DNA from: Pseudolabrys sp.
Lineage (GTDB): Bacteria; Pseudomonadota; Alphaproteobacteria; Rhizobiales; Xanthobacteraceae
Reading direction: 5' to 3'
Length of the DNA: 7,078 bases
Assembly: GCA_029945495.1 (NCBI GenBank)
Contig: JAQSCR010000633.1
Span: 1 to 7,078 of the forward strand
The stretch's first letter is position 1; each line of letters begins with the position of its first letter. Below the pieces are notes generated by a model that saw only the letters and a program-made list of their open reading frames with translations, was not told the DNA's origin and did no database searches. Shown one piece after another: positions 1 through 5,642 of the stretch. The translations under genes and the position numbers were made by a program.

Positions 1-919
1 AGATCGGTGGCGTTGGTCTCCAGATCATCCGGGACTGGGTGTTACGGTTCAACGCGCGAGGCCCTGCCGGGCTGCTGGACACCAAGCCGCCAGGTCAGCC
101 CTCCAAGCTCAATGACAATCATCGCCAAGCGATCGTCCGAATGATCGAGAGCGGCCCGATCCCGGCAATCCATGGCGTGGTGCGCTGGCGGCTGATCGAT
201 CTGGCGCAATGGATATTCGAGGAGTTCCGCATCACCATCGCTAAGCAGACGCTCAGCCGGGAACTGCGTGCCATGGGCTACCGCAAACTCTCGGCCCGGC
301 CGCGTCATCATGCCCAGGCCGAAGGTGTGATCGAGGATTTTAAAAAAACTTCCCCACGCGCCTGGAGGCGATCGCGCGCGCGAAGGCGGTCGATATCGAC
401 AAGATAGAAATCTGGTTCCAGGACGAAGCTCGTATTGGCCAGAAGAACAAGATCACCCGCCGCTGGGCCAAGCGTGGCACCCGCCCAAGCGCGCCCCGCG
501 ATCAGCGTACCGCCTCCACCTACATCTTCGGCGCGGTCTGTCCAAAGGAGGGCAAGGGCGCGGCCCTGATCCTGCCGGCTTGCAACACCGAGGCGATGAA
601 CCTGCACCTGGCGGAGATCGCTGAGATGATCGCGCCCGGTGCCCACGCTGTGCTCCTGGTCGATCAGGCCGGATGGCACTTATCGACGCGTCTCGTCGTA
701 CCGTCCAACATCACCATCGTCGCCCTGCCGCCGAAATCTCCCGAACTCAACCCGGTGGAGAACGTCTGGCAGTTTATGCGCGATAACTGGCTCTCCAACC
801 GCGTCTTCAAATCCTACGACGATCTGGTCGACCACTGCTGCGAGGCTTGGAACAAGCTCGTCGACCAGCCTTGGCGCATTATGTCACTCGGATTACGCCA
901 ATGGGCGCACGGGTTCTGA
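1..919 (+). CDS. IS630-family transposase, 5'-partial, two frames joined by a -1 shift
   Basis: DDE transposase that cuts and joins the ends of its own IS630 element at TA targets. The first frame is open to the left edge (codons in phase with position 3) and carries the helix-turn-helix DNA-binding part, including the segment RDWVLRFNARGPAGLLD. That frame stops at 405-407. The catalytic part continues in the -1 frame from the run of seven A at 342-348 without a stop to 917-919. It has the expected acidic triad: Asp at 422-424 (WFQDEARIG), Asp at 662-664 (LLVDQAGWH) and Glu at 758-760 (ELNPVENVW). Joined at the A run, the product reads smoothly (DFKK then NFP), as in single-frame relatives. 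This may be programmed frameshifting, transcript slippage, or a one-base loss in a homopolymer. The family call is firm; whether the product is active is uncertain. Confidence 0.9.
339..350 (+). other. A7 slip site in the IS630 transposase
   Basis: TTTT followed by seven A and CT. In the upstream frame the codons are TTT AAA AAA ACT. A one-base backward slip gives AAA AAC TTC, which restores the catalytic frame. The same result would come from an extra A added during transcription. It is not a textbook tandem heptamer, because the base before the two AAA codons is T, so slippage on the last AAA or by RNA polymerase is more likely than a tandem tRNA slip. Confidence 0.55.
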
Positions 920-935
920 TCAATGGGACTTGGTA

Positions 936-2474
936 TTAATCGTCAATATCTGTCCGCCGCAGCTTGATCTGTTCCGGCATTTCCCAAATCCACTCGCCTC
1001 TGCCACTGGCGCCGCCCTCGCCTCTATGGCGAGCTTTAACGTCGAGAGCCTTCTGCGCTCTACGCAGGGTGGCCTTCGTGATGCCGGCTTCTTTGGCGCG
1101 GTGCTGGACTTCCTTGGCCGATACAGCGCCATCGGTCAGTACATCACGTAGAAAATTCATCGCCTCGGGCACAGAGCTTTGCCCCGTCTCTTTCTCGCCT
1201 TCGTGTCCGGCTGCGGCTGCAAGCGCTTCATCGGCAGAGGCGGTCACCTCATCATGATCCCATTCGATGGTGGACGTTTCGATTCCATCGGCGATGGTCT
1301 TCGAAACGACGCGGAATGCGAGTCCAGGCCGCTTCACACCAATATTATTCTTCATCGGGATAAAAAGGGCTCGCTCGTTACCCGTGTTATTAACGACAAG
1401 AAAGGCAACGCGAGCGGCGGCAACGAACGCCAAGCTTCCAAGCACACGCATCAATGCCTCGGAGCCGCCGCCCTTGTTTAAATGGCTCACCCCGACCGCC
1501 GCGAAGCCAAGCTTGGCTGCACGGGCCTGAAGTGGGGCAAGAGCTGAACGCACCTCCGCATTCTTGTGCGAGTCGACTGACTTTCCGTTCCCCAGATACG
1601 CCGTCACTGGATCAATAATGACAAGTTTGACATCGCCAATTTCGTCTATTGCATCGCAAAGAGATTGTACGTCATCAGCTAGATTGAACTGGCGTTCGAG
1701 CGAGCCGGTCCCCTTTGGCTCTTTGATCGCCTCGACTATGTGAACACGCGAAATGTCTGCGCCGGCTGCAATCAAACGCGGGACCAGCGTGTCGGCGGCG
1801 TCATCTTCCGCCGAAAGAATGATAACGCTACCATACGACGCCTGCCCCTCGCCGTTTGGCCACCTGCCGCCAACTGTAACCTGAGCCGCCATGTGGACCG
1901 TAAGTTGCGATTTTCCCAAACCCGGATTACCGGCAATGAGCGAAAATTTTCCCACAGCAAATCGGTTTGGCCAAAGCCATTGAATCTTCTGAGGCTGAAC
2001 ATCGGAGGCGCGAACCATAACCAAAGTGGCTCTACGGCCAAGATCAACCCGCATGGTGCTTTGTTCAGGTGAAGTGCTAGGTTTGCTCGCGGCGTCACCG
2101 TTCCGCGTTCCGGTGAAACTCGATTGGATAACCTCGACTCGGATGGCGACATCCTTTTCCATCTCGCGTTCTATCGCTACTTCATTGGCACATATCGCCG
2201 GCACGACTTCCTCGACATGTTCCGTCAGCTCAATGAAGTTTGGGCACGGGTATTCGCCGGGTTCGCCTTTGTTTGGCACCATCGCGACACAATCACGCGC
2301 GCGATTTTTTTCCAACGTCGGCCGAATTTGTGCCGTATTGTTATTTGTGAAAAAAGCGATCTGTCCGGCACTAGCGGCCTCGCGCAATATTACGGTCTTG
2401 CCGCCATACACCTGTGCCATGATAGCGCGCATTTTGCGGTCAATTTCGAAATCGACTTTTCGCTCTATTGTCAT
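936..2474 (-). CDS. RepA-like AAA-family ATPase/replicative helicase
   Basis: Predicted RecA-fold ATPase of the RepA/AAA_25 type, which in plasmids and satellites forms a hexameric helicase working with a primase. The core starts near residue 155 (VRASDVQPQKIQWLWPNRF). It has Walker A GNPGLGKS at 182-189, Walker B VKLVIIDP with Asp288, and a HLNK motif at 331-334 typical of the family. Residues ~435-500 look like a C-terminal winged-helix domain. The first ~140 residues are not part of the usual core: they hold three cysteines (62, 77, 95) and end in a Ser/Thr/Pro-rich linker at ~118-140. An alternative start at Met141 would remove them. The ATG at 2474 lies 3 bases after the primase stop, so the two are almost certainly co-translated. 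Its stop codon coincides with the IS630 junction, so the last residues may be truncated. Confidence 0.88.
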   Translation of the reverse strand: MTIERKVDFEIDRKMRAIMAQVYGGKTVILREAASAGQIAFFTNNNTAQIRPTLEKNRARDCVAMVPNKGEPGEYPCPNFIELTEHVEEVVPAICANEVAIEREMEKDVAIRVEVIQSSFTGTRNGDAASKPSTSPEQSTMRVDLGRRATLVMVRASDVQPQKIQWLWPNRFAVGKFSLIAGNPGLGKSQLTVHMAAQVTVGGRWPNGEGQASYGSVIILSAEDDAADTLVPRLIAAGADISRVHIVEAIKEPKGTGSLERQFNLADDVQSLCDAIDEIGDVKLVIIDPVTAYLGNGKSVDSHKNAEVRSALAPLQARAAKLGFAAVGVSHLNKGGGSEALMRVLGSLAFVAAARVAFLVVNNTGNERALFIPMKNNIGVKRPGLAFRVVSKTIADGIETSTIEWDHDEVTASADEALAAAAGHEGEKETGQSSVPEAMNFLRDVLTDGAVSAKEVQHRAKEAGITKATLRRAQKALDVKARHRGEGGASGRGEWIWEMPEQIKLRRTDIDD

Positions 2475-2477
2475 TTT

Positions 2478-3857
2478 CTACTTCGTAATTTTGAGATTGA
2501 TAAGAGCAGCGAATGCCGAATCGGTGTTCACCCGATCGCGCGGATCGGGGGCGGGTCGTTTTAGTCCGGCGTTAAGACCGCTCCAAAATGTTGCCCGGAC
2601 TCGGTCTTCACCATCGTCGTTGATGAGTCCGTTAGAATGACATGCGGCCCAAAGCGTGCCGCCAACTTCATCTTCCGACAGCCAGCCACGCGCCATGCAT
2701 CGGCCAAGCTTGTATGCGAACGCATGTAGCGTCTCATTTCGCATTGTGAGCTTGGCTTGCGCCAATTCTTCGGCACAACCGCGTAAGGTACCGAGTGCGC
2801 CCGGCCGCCCGCTCTTATCGTTGCACCCGAACCTGACGAGTTTCGAGAGCGGCAGCGTAATATGTCCATTAGTCCATCCCAGCGCCTCAGAGAGGCCCCG
2901 GTATGCGTCGTCAAGGCGTTCGCAGCCGGTCGCCGCTATCCAAAGATTCAAAGGTGTGTAGGGGCGCGGCCCGTCGCCAAAGTCGACGATTCCCCGTGGG
3001 GAAAATTTAAGGTTTAGCTTGCGCCGTTCGATTGCCTGCCCGGTATTGCTCGCGCGCCATACCGCGAGCGCCTCATAGCCCGTCGCCGTCCGCCGCGTCC
3101 GGGGGATGCCGAGCGATGGCACCCAAGCCGCCAAGTTCTCCAAAGCGGCATTGTTTAAACGCCGGTGAATTGGCAAATCTTCATCGTTTGTCTTCTGCCC
3201 CGGGTTTAGCGGCGCAAATTCTCGCTCCTGTTCGGCCTCGTAGCCATGTAGGGCAAGGGCCGCACTAATCGCCTCGATATGTTCCGGCAACAGCTCCGGC
3301 AATTCGGACGGGTCTATATCCTCAAGCGCGTCCGGGCCGGTCCAAACGTAAGGCTGTCCGGTGTCCGGGTGGATTGTCGGCGGCAAGACAGTTTGCCGGC
3401 CGGGACCAATCAAATCGCAAGCGCGGTACGTCTTGCGTTTGCCATCGGTCGTTAGCTCGCCGTCATTCGTCGGGAGATTCCACGACTTTGATTTGTCGAT
3501 GCTAGGCCCGCGAAAGAACCGCGTATCGCCCTTGGCGCCGCGCTTGCTTACCGTTGTCGGCGGCAAAGCCGATAGGATTGCGTTGCGGATGATTGGGTCG
3601 TCGGTGTCAATGTCGACGCCGACAAGATACTTTGACGCCGGGCCGCAGACTACGCAAACGCCGGCTTTGCTTTGCGACCAAGCCGAAATCTCGAAACGTG
3701 ACGGCAGCCGGCGCGTGTATTCATCGCGCCAATTGGTTTTGCCAACCCACTCCCCGCGCTTCTGTTCGCCGGGCCTTTTTGTTCCGGGCATCACAGGAAT
3801 TGCTGCGTATCCCATTTCTACAAGGCGAGGCCCGGTGATTGAATATGGTCCGATCAT
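2478..3857 (-). CDS. Bifunctional DNA primase/polymerase (PrimPol)
   Basis: Predicted archaeo-eukaryotic-type primase-polymerase of a mobile element, making primers or copying DNA together with the ATPase encoded next. With the ATG at 3857 it has 459 residues. The N-terminal PrimPol domain (~1-195) opens with VEMGYAAIPVMPGTKRPGE. It carries the acidic metal site VGVDIDTDD (Asp82, Asp84), then RGAKGDTRFFRG, and the GRQTVLPPTIHPDTG block with His163, all typical of this family. Residues ~370-432 (RNETLHAFAYKLGR to FWSGLNAGLKRP) resemble the C-terminal helical region seen in such primases. The longer start, 12 bases upstream, is TTG. I prefer ATG because it overlaps the preceding stop as ATGA, the same joint as the gene before. 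The product probably acts only when the element is excised and replicating. Confidence 0.87.
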   Translation of the reverse strand: MIGPYSITGPRLVEMGYAAIPVMPGTKRPGEQKRGEWVGKTNWRDEYTRRLPSRFEISAWSQSKAGVCVVCGPASKYLVGVDIDTDDPIIRNAILSALPPTTVSKRGAKGDTRFFRGPSIDKSKSWNLPTNDGELTTDGKRKTYRACDLIGPGRQTVLPPTIHPDTGQPYVWTGPDALEDIDPSELPELLPEHIEAISAALALHGYEAEQEREFAPLNPGQKTNDEDLPIHRRLNNAALENLAAWVPSLGIPRTRRTATGYEALAVWRASNTGQAIERRKLNLKFSPRGIVDFGDGPRPYTPLNLWIAATGCERLDDAYRGLSEALGWTNGHITLPLSKLVRFGCNDKSGRPGALGTLRGCAEELAQAKLTMRNETLHAFAYKLGRCMARGWLSEDEVGGTLWAACHSNGLINDDGEDRVRATFWSGLNAGLKRPAPDPRDRVNTDSAFAALINLKITK

Positions 3858-4207
3858 GCGAACCGCCAATCGCGCTGGTCGTCACGATGCTGAACAATCA
3901 CCGCCCAGGCGCCAGCCGCCCACCCATCATCATCTCGCGGCAGTCCGCGCGGATCGCATTGCCACCACCGTTTCGGCACTACCGCTGAAAGGCCGTCGCG
4001 GACCCGTGTGATTACGAAGAATTCCCCAGGCTCCCGTGGCGGGTAGCGAGTCCACCGCCATCGTCCGTCTTTGAATTCCCAGCCGGGCATCCCGCCATCG
4101 TCTGGCGTCCATTCGAGAACTCGGAAGCGCCTGTGCTTCGGTTTGCCAAGGCTAATTGGCCCGCGTCGTGGCCAATACACGGATGGTTCGGTCGCCACGC
4201 CAATCAT
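3854..4207 (-). CDS. Tryptophan-rich hypothetical protein, 117 residues
   Basis: I do not recognise a family. The protein is small, probably soluble and strikingly rich in tryptophan: ten Trp in 117 residues, at 12, 33, 43, 50, 52, 81, 82, 96, 101 and 114. It is also rich in Arg, Pro and Asp. There is no signal peptide or membrane segment. Its ATG overlaps the stop of the upstream 64-codon gene as ATGA. A GGGAG ribosome binding site lies 8 bases before the start. Its own stop overlaps the ATG of the primase gene in the same way. This strict stitching to the primase suggests that it is made together with the replication proteins and may be an accessory factor, but that is inference from position only. 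Confidence 0.72.
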   Translation of the reverse strand: MIGVATEPSVYWPRRGPISLGKPKHRRFRVLEWTPDDGGMPGWEFKDGRWRWTRYPPREPGEFFVITRVRDGLSAVVPKRWWQCDPRGLPRDDDGWAAGAWAVIVQHRDDQRDWRFA

Positions 4208-4398
4208 CGCTGCGCTCCCGCACTGGCGATACCGGCTAACATTGCGATGGTGCTAGCAAGTGAATAGCCGACGCCGAACTTCACCGCGATGTATCGGGCT
4301 GCAAACTCGATTGCGTCAGTTGGAGCCGCGTGGCCGGGCTTCGGCGACGACTCTATGGGCGTGTTGCGGTTGGCGGGTAAGTCTGATATTTGATCCAT
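4204..4398 (-). CDS. Small hypothetical protein, 64 residues
   Basis: Unrecognised small protein. The reading frame is open upstream to 4671, but the extra part runs through the strong terminator hairpin and through another gene in a different frame, so it is not credible. The ATG at 4398-4396 has a GTGGA ribosome binding site a few bases before it. The N-terminal ~27 residues are polar and Pro/Ser-rich. Residues 28-60 (TDAIEFAARYIAVKFGVGY, then SLASTIAMLAGIASA) look like two helices, with a mildly hydrophobic C-terminal one. The helices might be an HTH or an oligomerisation unit, but this is weak. Its stop overlaps the next start as ATGA. It is the first gene after the terminator, so it should lead a separate transcript with the primase and ATPase. 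I found no convincing -35/-10 pair upstream. Confidence 0.6.
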   Translation of the reverse strand: MDQISDLPANRNTPIESSPKPGHAAPTDAIEFAARYIAVKFGVGYSLASTIAMLAGIASAGAQR

Positions 4399-4422
4399 TG
4401 TCCACTTAATTTCCGGCCACCG

Positions 4423-4438
4423 CAGCGCTTCAACGCTG
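4423..4438 (-). promoter_or_regulatory. Short inverted repeat in the leader of the primase cluster
   Basis: CAGCG and CGCTG are separated by six bases, about 25 bases upstream of the start of the 64-codon gene and just after the terminator. It could be an operator or a leader hairpin for the replication transcript. A five-base stem also arises easily by chance in GC-rich DNA. Confidence 0.25.
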
Positions 4439-4456
4439 GCGTAGCAATTTAAGATG

Positions 4457-4489
4457 AAAAAGCCCGGCCGCGCGGCCGGGCTTTTTTTT
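4457..4489. terminator. Strong bidirectional intrinsic terminator
   Basis: Perfect GC-rich palindrome at 4462-4481 (arms GCCCGGCC and GGCCGGGC around GCGC), flanked by five A on the left and eight T on the right. Read on the minus strand it ends with five T and directly follows the stop of the 55-codon gene, whose TAA is at 4490-4488. It should end the regulator transcript there. Read on the plus strand it has an even better T tract and would block transcription coming from the IS630 side. It divides the element's genes into a regulatory cluster and a replication cluster. Confidence 0.93.
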
Positions 4490-4655
4490 ATTTTGATTTG
4501 TTCGTGAAAAGCTTGGGGTCGACATACCCGCCAGCTTGATTGGCGGAGTTGATGCCCCGCTCGTGCAGGCGCTCGACCCTCACGCCTTTTGGAATGTCGG
4601 CATTCGGCTTGAGGCCCTGCACATTTGCCGATGCGATTTCTGCGGGGCCTTTCAT
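4488..4655 (-). CDS. Small hypothetical protein, 55 residues
   Basis: A short ORF that is easily missed. It runs from the ATG at 4655-4653 to TAA at 4490-4488. The start shares one base with the stop of the preceding HTH gene (TGATG). A clear GGAGG ribosome binding site lies 7 bases upstream, inside the end of that gene. The stop falls exactly at the base of the terminator. The protein begins MKGPAEIASANVQGL and ends YVDPKLFTNKSK; it is soluble, basic at the C-terminus, with no Cys or Trp. I recognise no family. The start, ribosome binding site, stop and terminator geometry together make it a convincing gene, co-translated with the HTH protein; its function is unknown. Confidence 0.72.
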   Translation of the reverse strand: MKGPAEIASANVQGLKPNADIPKGVRVERLHERGINSANQAGGYVDPKLFTNKSK

Positions 4656-4903
4656 CACGCGGCCTCCGCATGAAGCAGCGCCCGGATGCTGTCGGTCGTA
4701 ATCGTATTCCGTGCGCCGAGCTTCACGGCTTTGAGCCTTCCGGCCTTAATCAGGCCGTACACAGAATTACGTCCGACCCCGAGAGTTTCCGCTGTTTCCG
4801 AAACGCTGAGGGCCAACCGTTGCTCAAATGGCAGCGATGACGGCTTGAGTTTTCTCGAAGACTTCTCCGCTGGTATCGCGCCCTTTGTGGCGATGCTAGT
4901 CAT
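4655..4903 (-). CDS. Excisionase-type helix-turn-helix DNA-binding protein
   Basis: An 82-residue DNA-binding protein of the MerR-like/excisionase (HTH_17) type. After a polar, basic N-terminal tail, residues ~31-55 (LALSVSETAETLGVGRNSVY, then GLIKAGRL) form the helix-turn-helix. Residues ~56-78 (KAVKLGARNTITTDSIRALL) form the wing and closing helix. Proteins of this type next to P4-like integrases usually serve as recombination directionality factors or transcription regulators of the island. The ribosome binding site GAGGTGG is ideal in sequence and spacing but lies inside a perfect hairpin just before the ATG. The start overlaps the ancestral stop of the upstream HTH gene by one base (TAATG). 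The domain call is strong; its specific role as excisionase rather than repressor is inferred. Confidence 0.85.
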   Translation of the reverse strand: MTSIATKGAIPAEKSSRKLKPSSLPFEQRLALSVSETAETLGVGRNSVYGLIKAGRLKAVKLGARNTITTDSIRALLHAEAA

Positions 4904-4972
4904 TACGCCACCTCACGGTGGCGCGCGCGCGGCATTGGCCGTTCTTGCGACTTAAGCCAAGCTCGAACGGAA
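4903..4972 (-). pseudogene. Out-of-frame 3' remnant of the upstream HTH gene
   Basis: In the +1 frame relative to the upstream HTH gene, minus-strand codons from about 4970 to 4903 read SVRAWLKSQERPM, PRARHREVA, then stop. This is the closing helix and tail expected for this HTH type (typically YR..SVRAWL), and its TAA overlaps the next gene's ATG by one base. The current gene instead leaves this frame at about 4968-4973 and stops at 4954-4952. A net +1, -2 or -5 base change would explain it; a sequencing error or a genuine recoding event are alternatives. Confidence 0.7.
4906..4923 (-). promoter_or_regulatory. Hairpin sequestering the ribosome binding site of the HTH gene
   Basis: On the transcribed strand the arms CGCCACC and GGTGGCG form a perfect seven-base stem around the loop GTGA, followed by TA and the ATG at 4903. 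The ribosome binding site GAGGTGG sits in the loop edge and 3' arm, so the folded RNA should hide it. A ribosome finishing the upstream gene in its ancestral frame would open the stem and end on the start codon. This is a classic arrangement for translational coupling. Confidence 0.6.
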
Positions 4973-5125
4973 TCGGTAGGCTGGCTCGCGCCCGATGCGC
5001 GTTACGGCCGGTCCGACTTTCAGTTCTTCCCAGCGGGCAAGCGTTCGCTCGGTGCGCCCGAGTTGTTTGGCTAGATCGGGCCGTTTGATATAATCTTCAA
5101 GAACGTTTTTTTCATCAGATGACAT
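4952..5125 (-). CDS. Small helix-turn-helix protein with a frameshifted C-terminus
   Basis: A 57-residue DNA-binding protein from the ATG at 5125, which is preceded by a GGGG stretch 6 bases upstream. Two in-frame ATGs at 5140 and 5137 exist but have no ribosome binding site. Residues ~13-36 (IKRPDLAKQLGRTERTLARW) are a clear helix-turn-helix, followed by VGPAVTRIGREPAYR, the wing of the same excisionase/regulator type as the next gene. After Arg51 the frame departs from the family pattern and stops after FRSSLA. The missing closing helix and tail are present in another frame to 4903. The protein may be non-functional or a truncated DNA binder. It is the first gene after the repeat-rich control region and originally headed a coupled pair of HTH genes. 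Confidence 0.75.
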   Translation of the reverse strand: MSSDEKNVLEDYIKRPDLAKQLGRTERTLARWEELKVGPAVTRIGREPAYRFRSSLA

Positions 5126-5234
5126 TAGGCACCCCATCATGCGGTTGACAGTAAGTGCTTGTCATTGAGCACATTTATGTCGACACCGGTAAACTACCGG
5201 GTCGGTTAAGTGCTAGTTATCCGATGGAGAGACT
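5126..5234. promoter_or_regulatory. Repeat-rich control region between the integrase and HTH clusters
   Basis: Intergenic DNA with several short ordered elements. TAAGTGCT occurs at 5152-5159 and again at 5207-5214, with a reversed partner AGCAC at 5168-5172, so GTGCT and AGCAC flank eight bases. TGACA at 5145-5149 pairs with TGTCA at 5160-5164. CCGGTA at 5186-5191 and TACCGG at 5195-5200 form a perfect palindrome with a three-base centre. The region separates the 135-residue gene from the first HTH gene. It is a plausible operator, excisionase-binding site or iteron-like origin. I see no clear -35/-10 pair on either strand. Confidence 0.5.
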
Positions 5235-5642
5235 TTATCTACTCCCAGCATTGGCTTCTTCCATTATTTTCTTAATTGCAGTGCAGGCATCGTAAACATT
5301 CGTCTTTGGCAGAAGTTTTGCTTTTGATGGCGCGAATCTCTTTTGCGCTGCATACACGGCAGCATCATCTAATTCACCGGTAGCTGTGGCTGCTACGACA
5401 AAATTATAAATTTCAAGATTGCGTTTAAACGTGTTCCACGATTTTGGCCTGCTTTTCGCCCGCTTGCGTTTACCTTCGAGTATATCGGCCGCAAATTCTC
5501 TTTCTCGGTTGCAAGCACTTCCTTCACGGATACGTGCGGCTAACGTGCGGTAATCGCCAAATTTCGCCGCACCAAGCGAGTCATTTAAATTCTCATCAAA
5601 ATATTCTTTGGCTTCATTTTGATTGACGAATAATTCTGCCAT
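5235..5642 (-). CDS. Basic hypothetical protein, 135 residues
   Basis: I cannot name this protein. It is soluble, with an acidic/Asn-rich start (residues 1-22) and a helical stretch DSLGAAKFGDYRTLAARIRE at 21-40. A strongly basic cluster GKRKRAKSRPKS lies at 57-68. The helical C-terminal half (~72-130) contains AVYAAQKRF and VYDACTAIKKIME. I recall hypothetical proteins of this general style in rhizobial integrated elements, with a basic patch and a possible nucleic-acid-binding C-terminus, but no function. The start is taken as the ATG at 5642 rather than the GTG one codon earlier, because GAGAG lies 6 bases upstream of the ATG and because it overlaps the stop of the preceding 41-codon ORF (TGATG). 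It lies in the integrase transcript. Confidence 0.78.
   Translation of the reverse strand: MAELFVNQNEAKEYFDENLNDSLGAAKFGDYRTLAARIREGSACNREREFAADILEGKRKRAKSRPKSWNTFKRNLEIYNFVVAATATGELDDAAVYAAQKRFAPSKAKLLPKTNVYDACTAIKKIMEEANAGSR

Larger units (their letters stand above)
1..938 (+). mobile_element. IS630-family insertion sequence, right part only
   Basis: The window opens inside an IS630-family element; its left end and left inverted repeat are outside. The transposase gene stops at 917-919. The element must end shortly after, because the next gene, on the opposite strand, has its stop at 936-938. IS630 elements insert at TA dinucleotides and duplicate them. Two TAs are available at the junction, 934-935 and 937-938, so the exact right end lies between about 933 and 938. 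The segment just before it ends in CTTGGTATTA, which I recall as resembling the ends of related alphaproteobacterial IS630 copies. The boundary cannot be proved without the left terminal repeat. Confidence 0.8.

Noticed and set aside
308..679. Minus-strand open frame opposite the transposase
   Set aside because: The plus strand encodes a conserved transposase with catalytic residues across the same interval.
2026..2640. Long plus-strand open frame opposite the ATPase and PrimPol genes
   Set aside because: It spans the junction of two well-supported genes on the other strand, and its product shows no domain; it is a shadow.
3858..3869. TTG start four codons upstream of the PrimPol ATG
   Set aside because: TTG is a weaker start. 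The ATG at 3857 makes the ATGA overlap seen at the previous junction.
3361..4011. 216-codon plus-strand open frame opposite PrimPol and the Trp-rich gene
   Set aside because: Antisense shadow with low-complexity, Arg/Pro-rich composition and no motif or upstream ribosome binding site.
4399..4671. In-frame upstream extension of the 64-codon gene
   Set aside because: It would translate through the strong terminator hairpin and across the better-supported 55-codon gene in another frame; it has an Arg-rich, shadow-like composition.
4921..4931. GC dinucleotide run as Z-DNA or regulatory repeat
   Set aside because: It is short and explained as Arg/Ala codons in the ancestral tail of the HTH gene.
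5126..5140. Two ATGs upstream of the chosen start of the frameshifted HTH gene
   Set aside because: No ribosome binding site precedes them, and the ATG at 5125 has a GGGG stretch at suitable distance.
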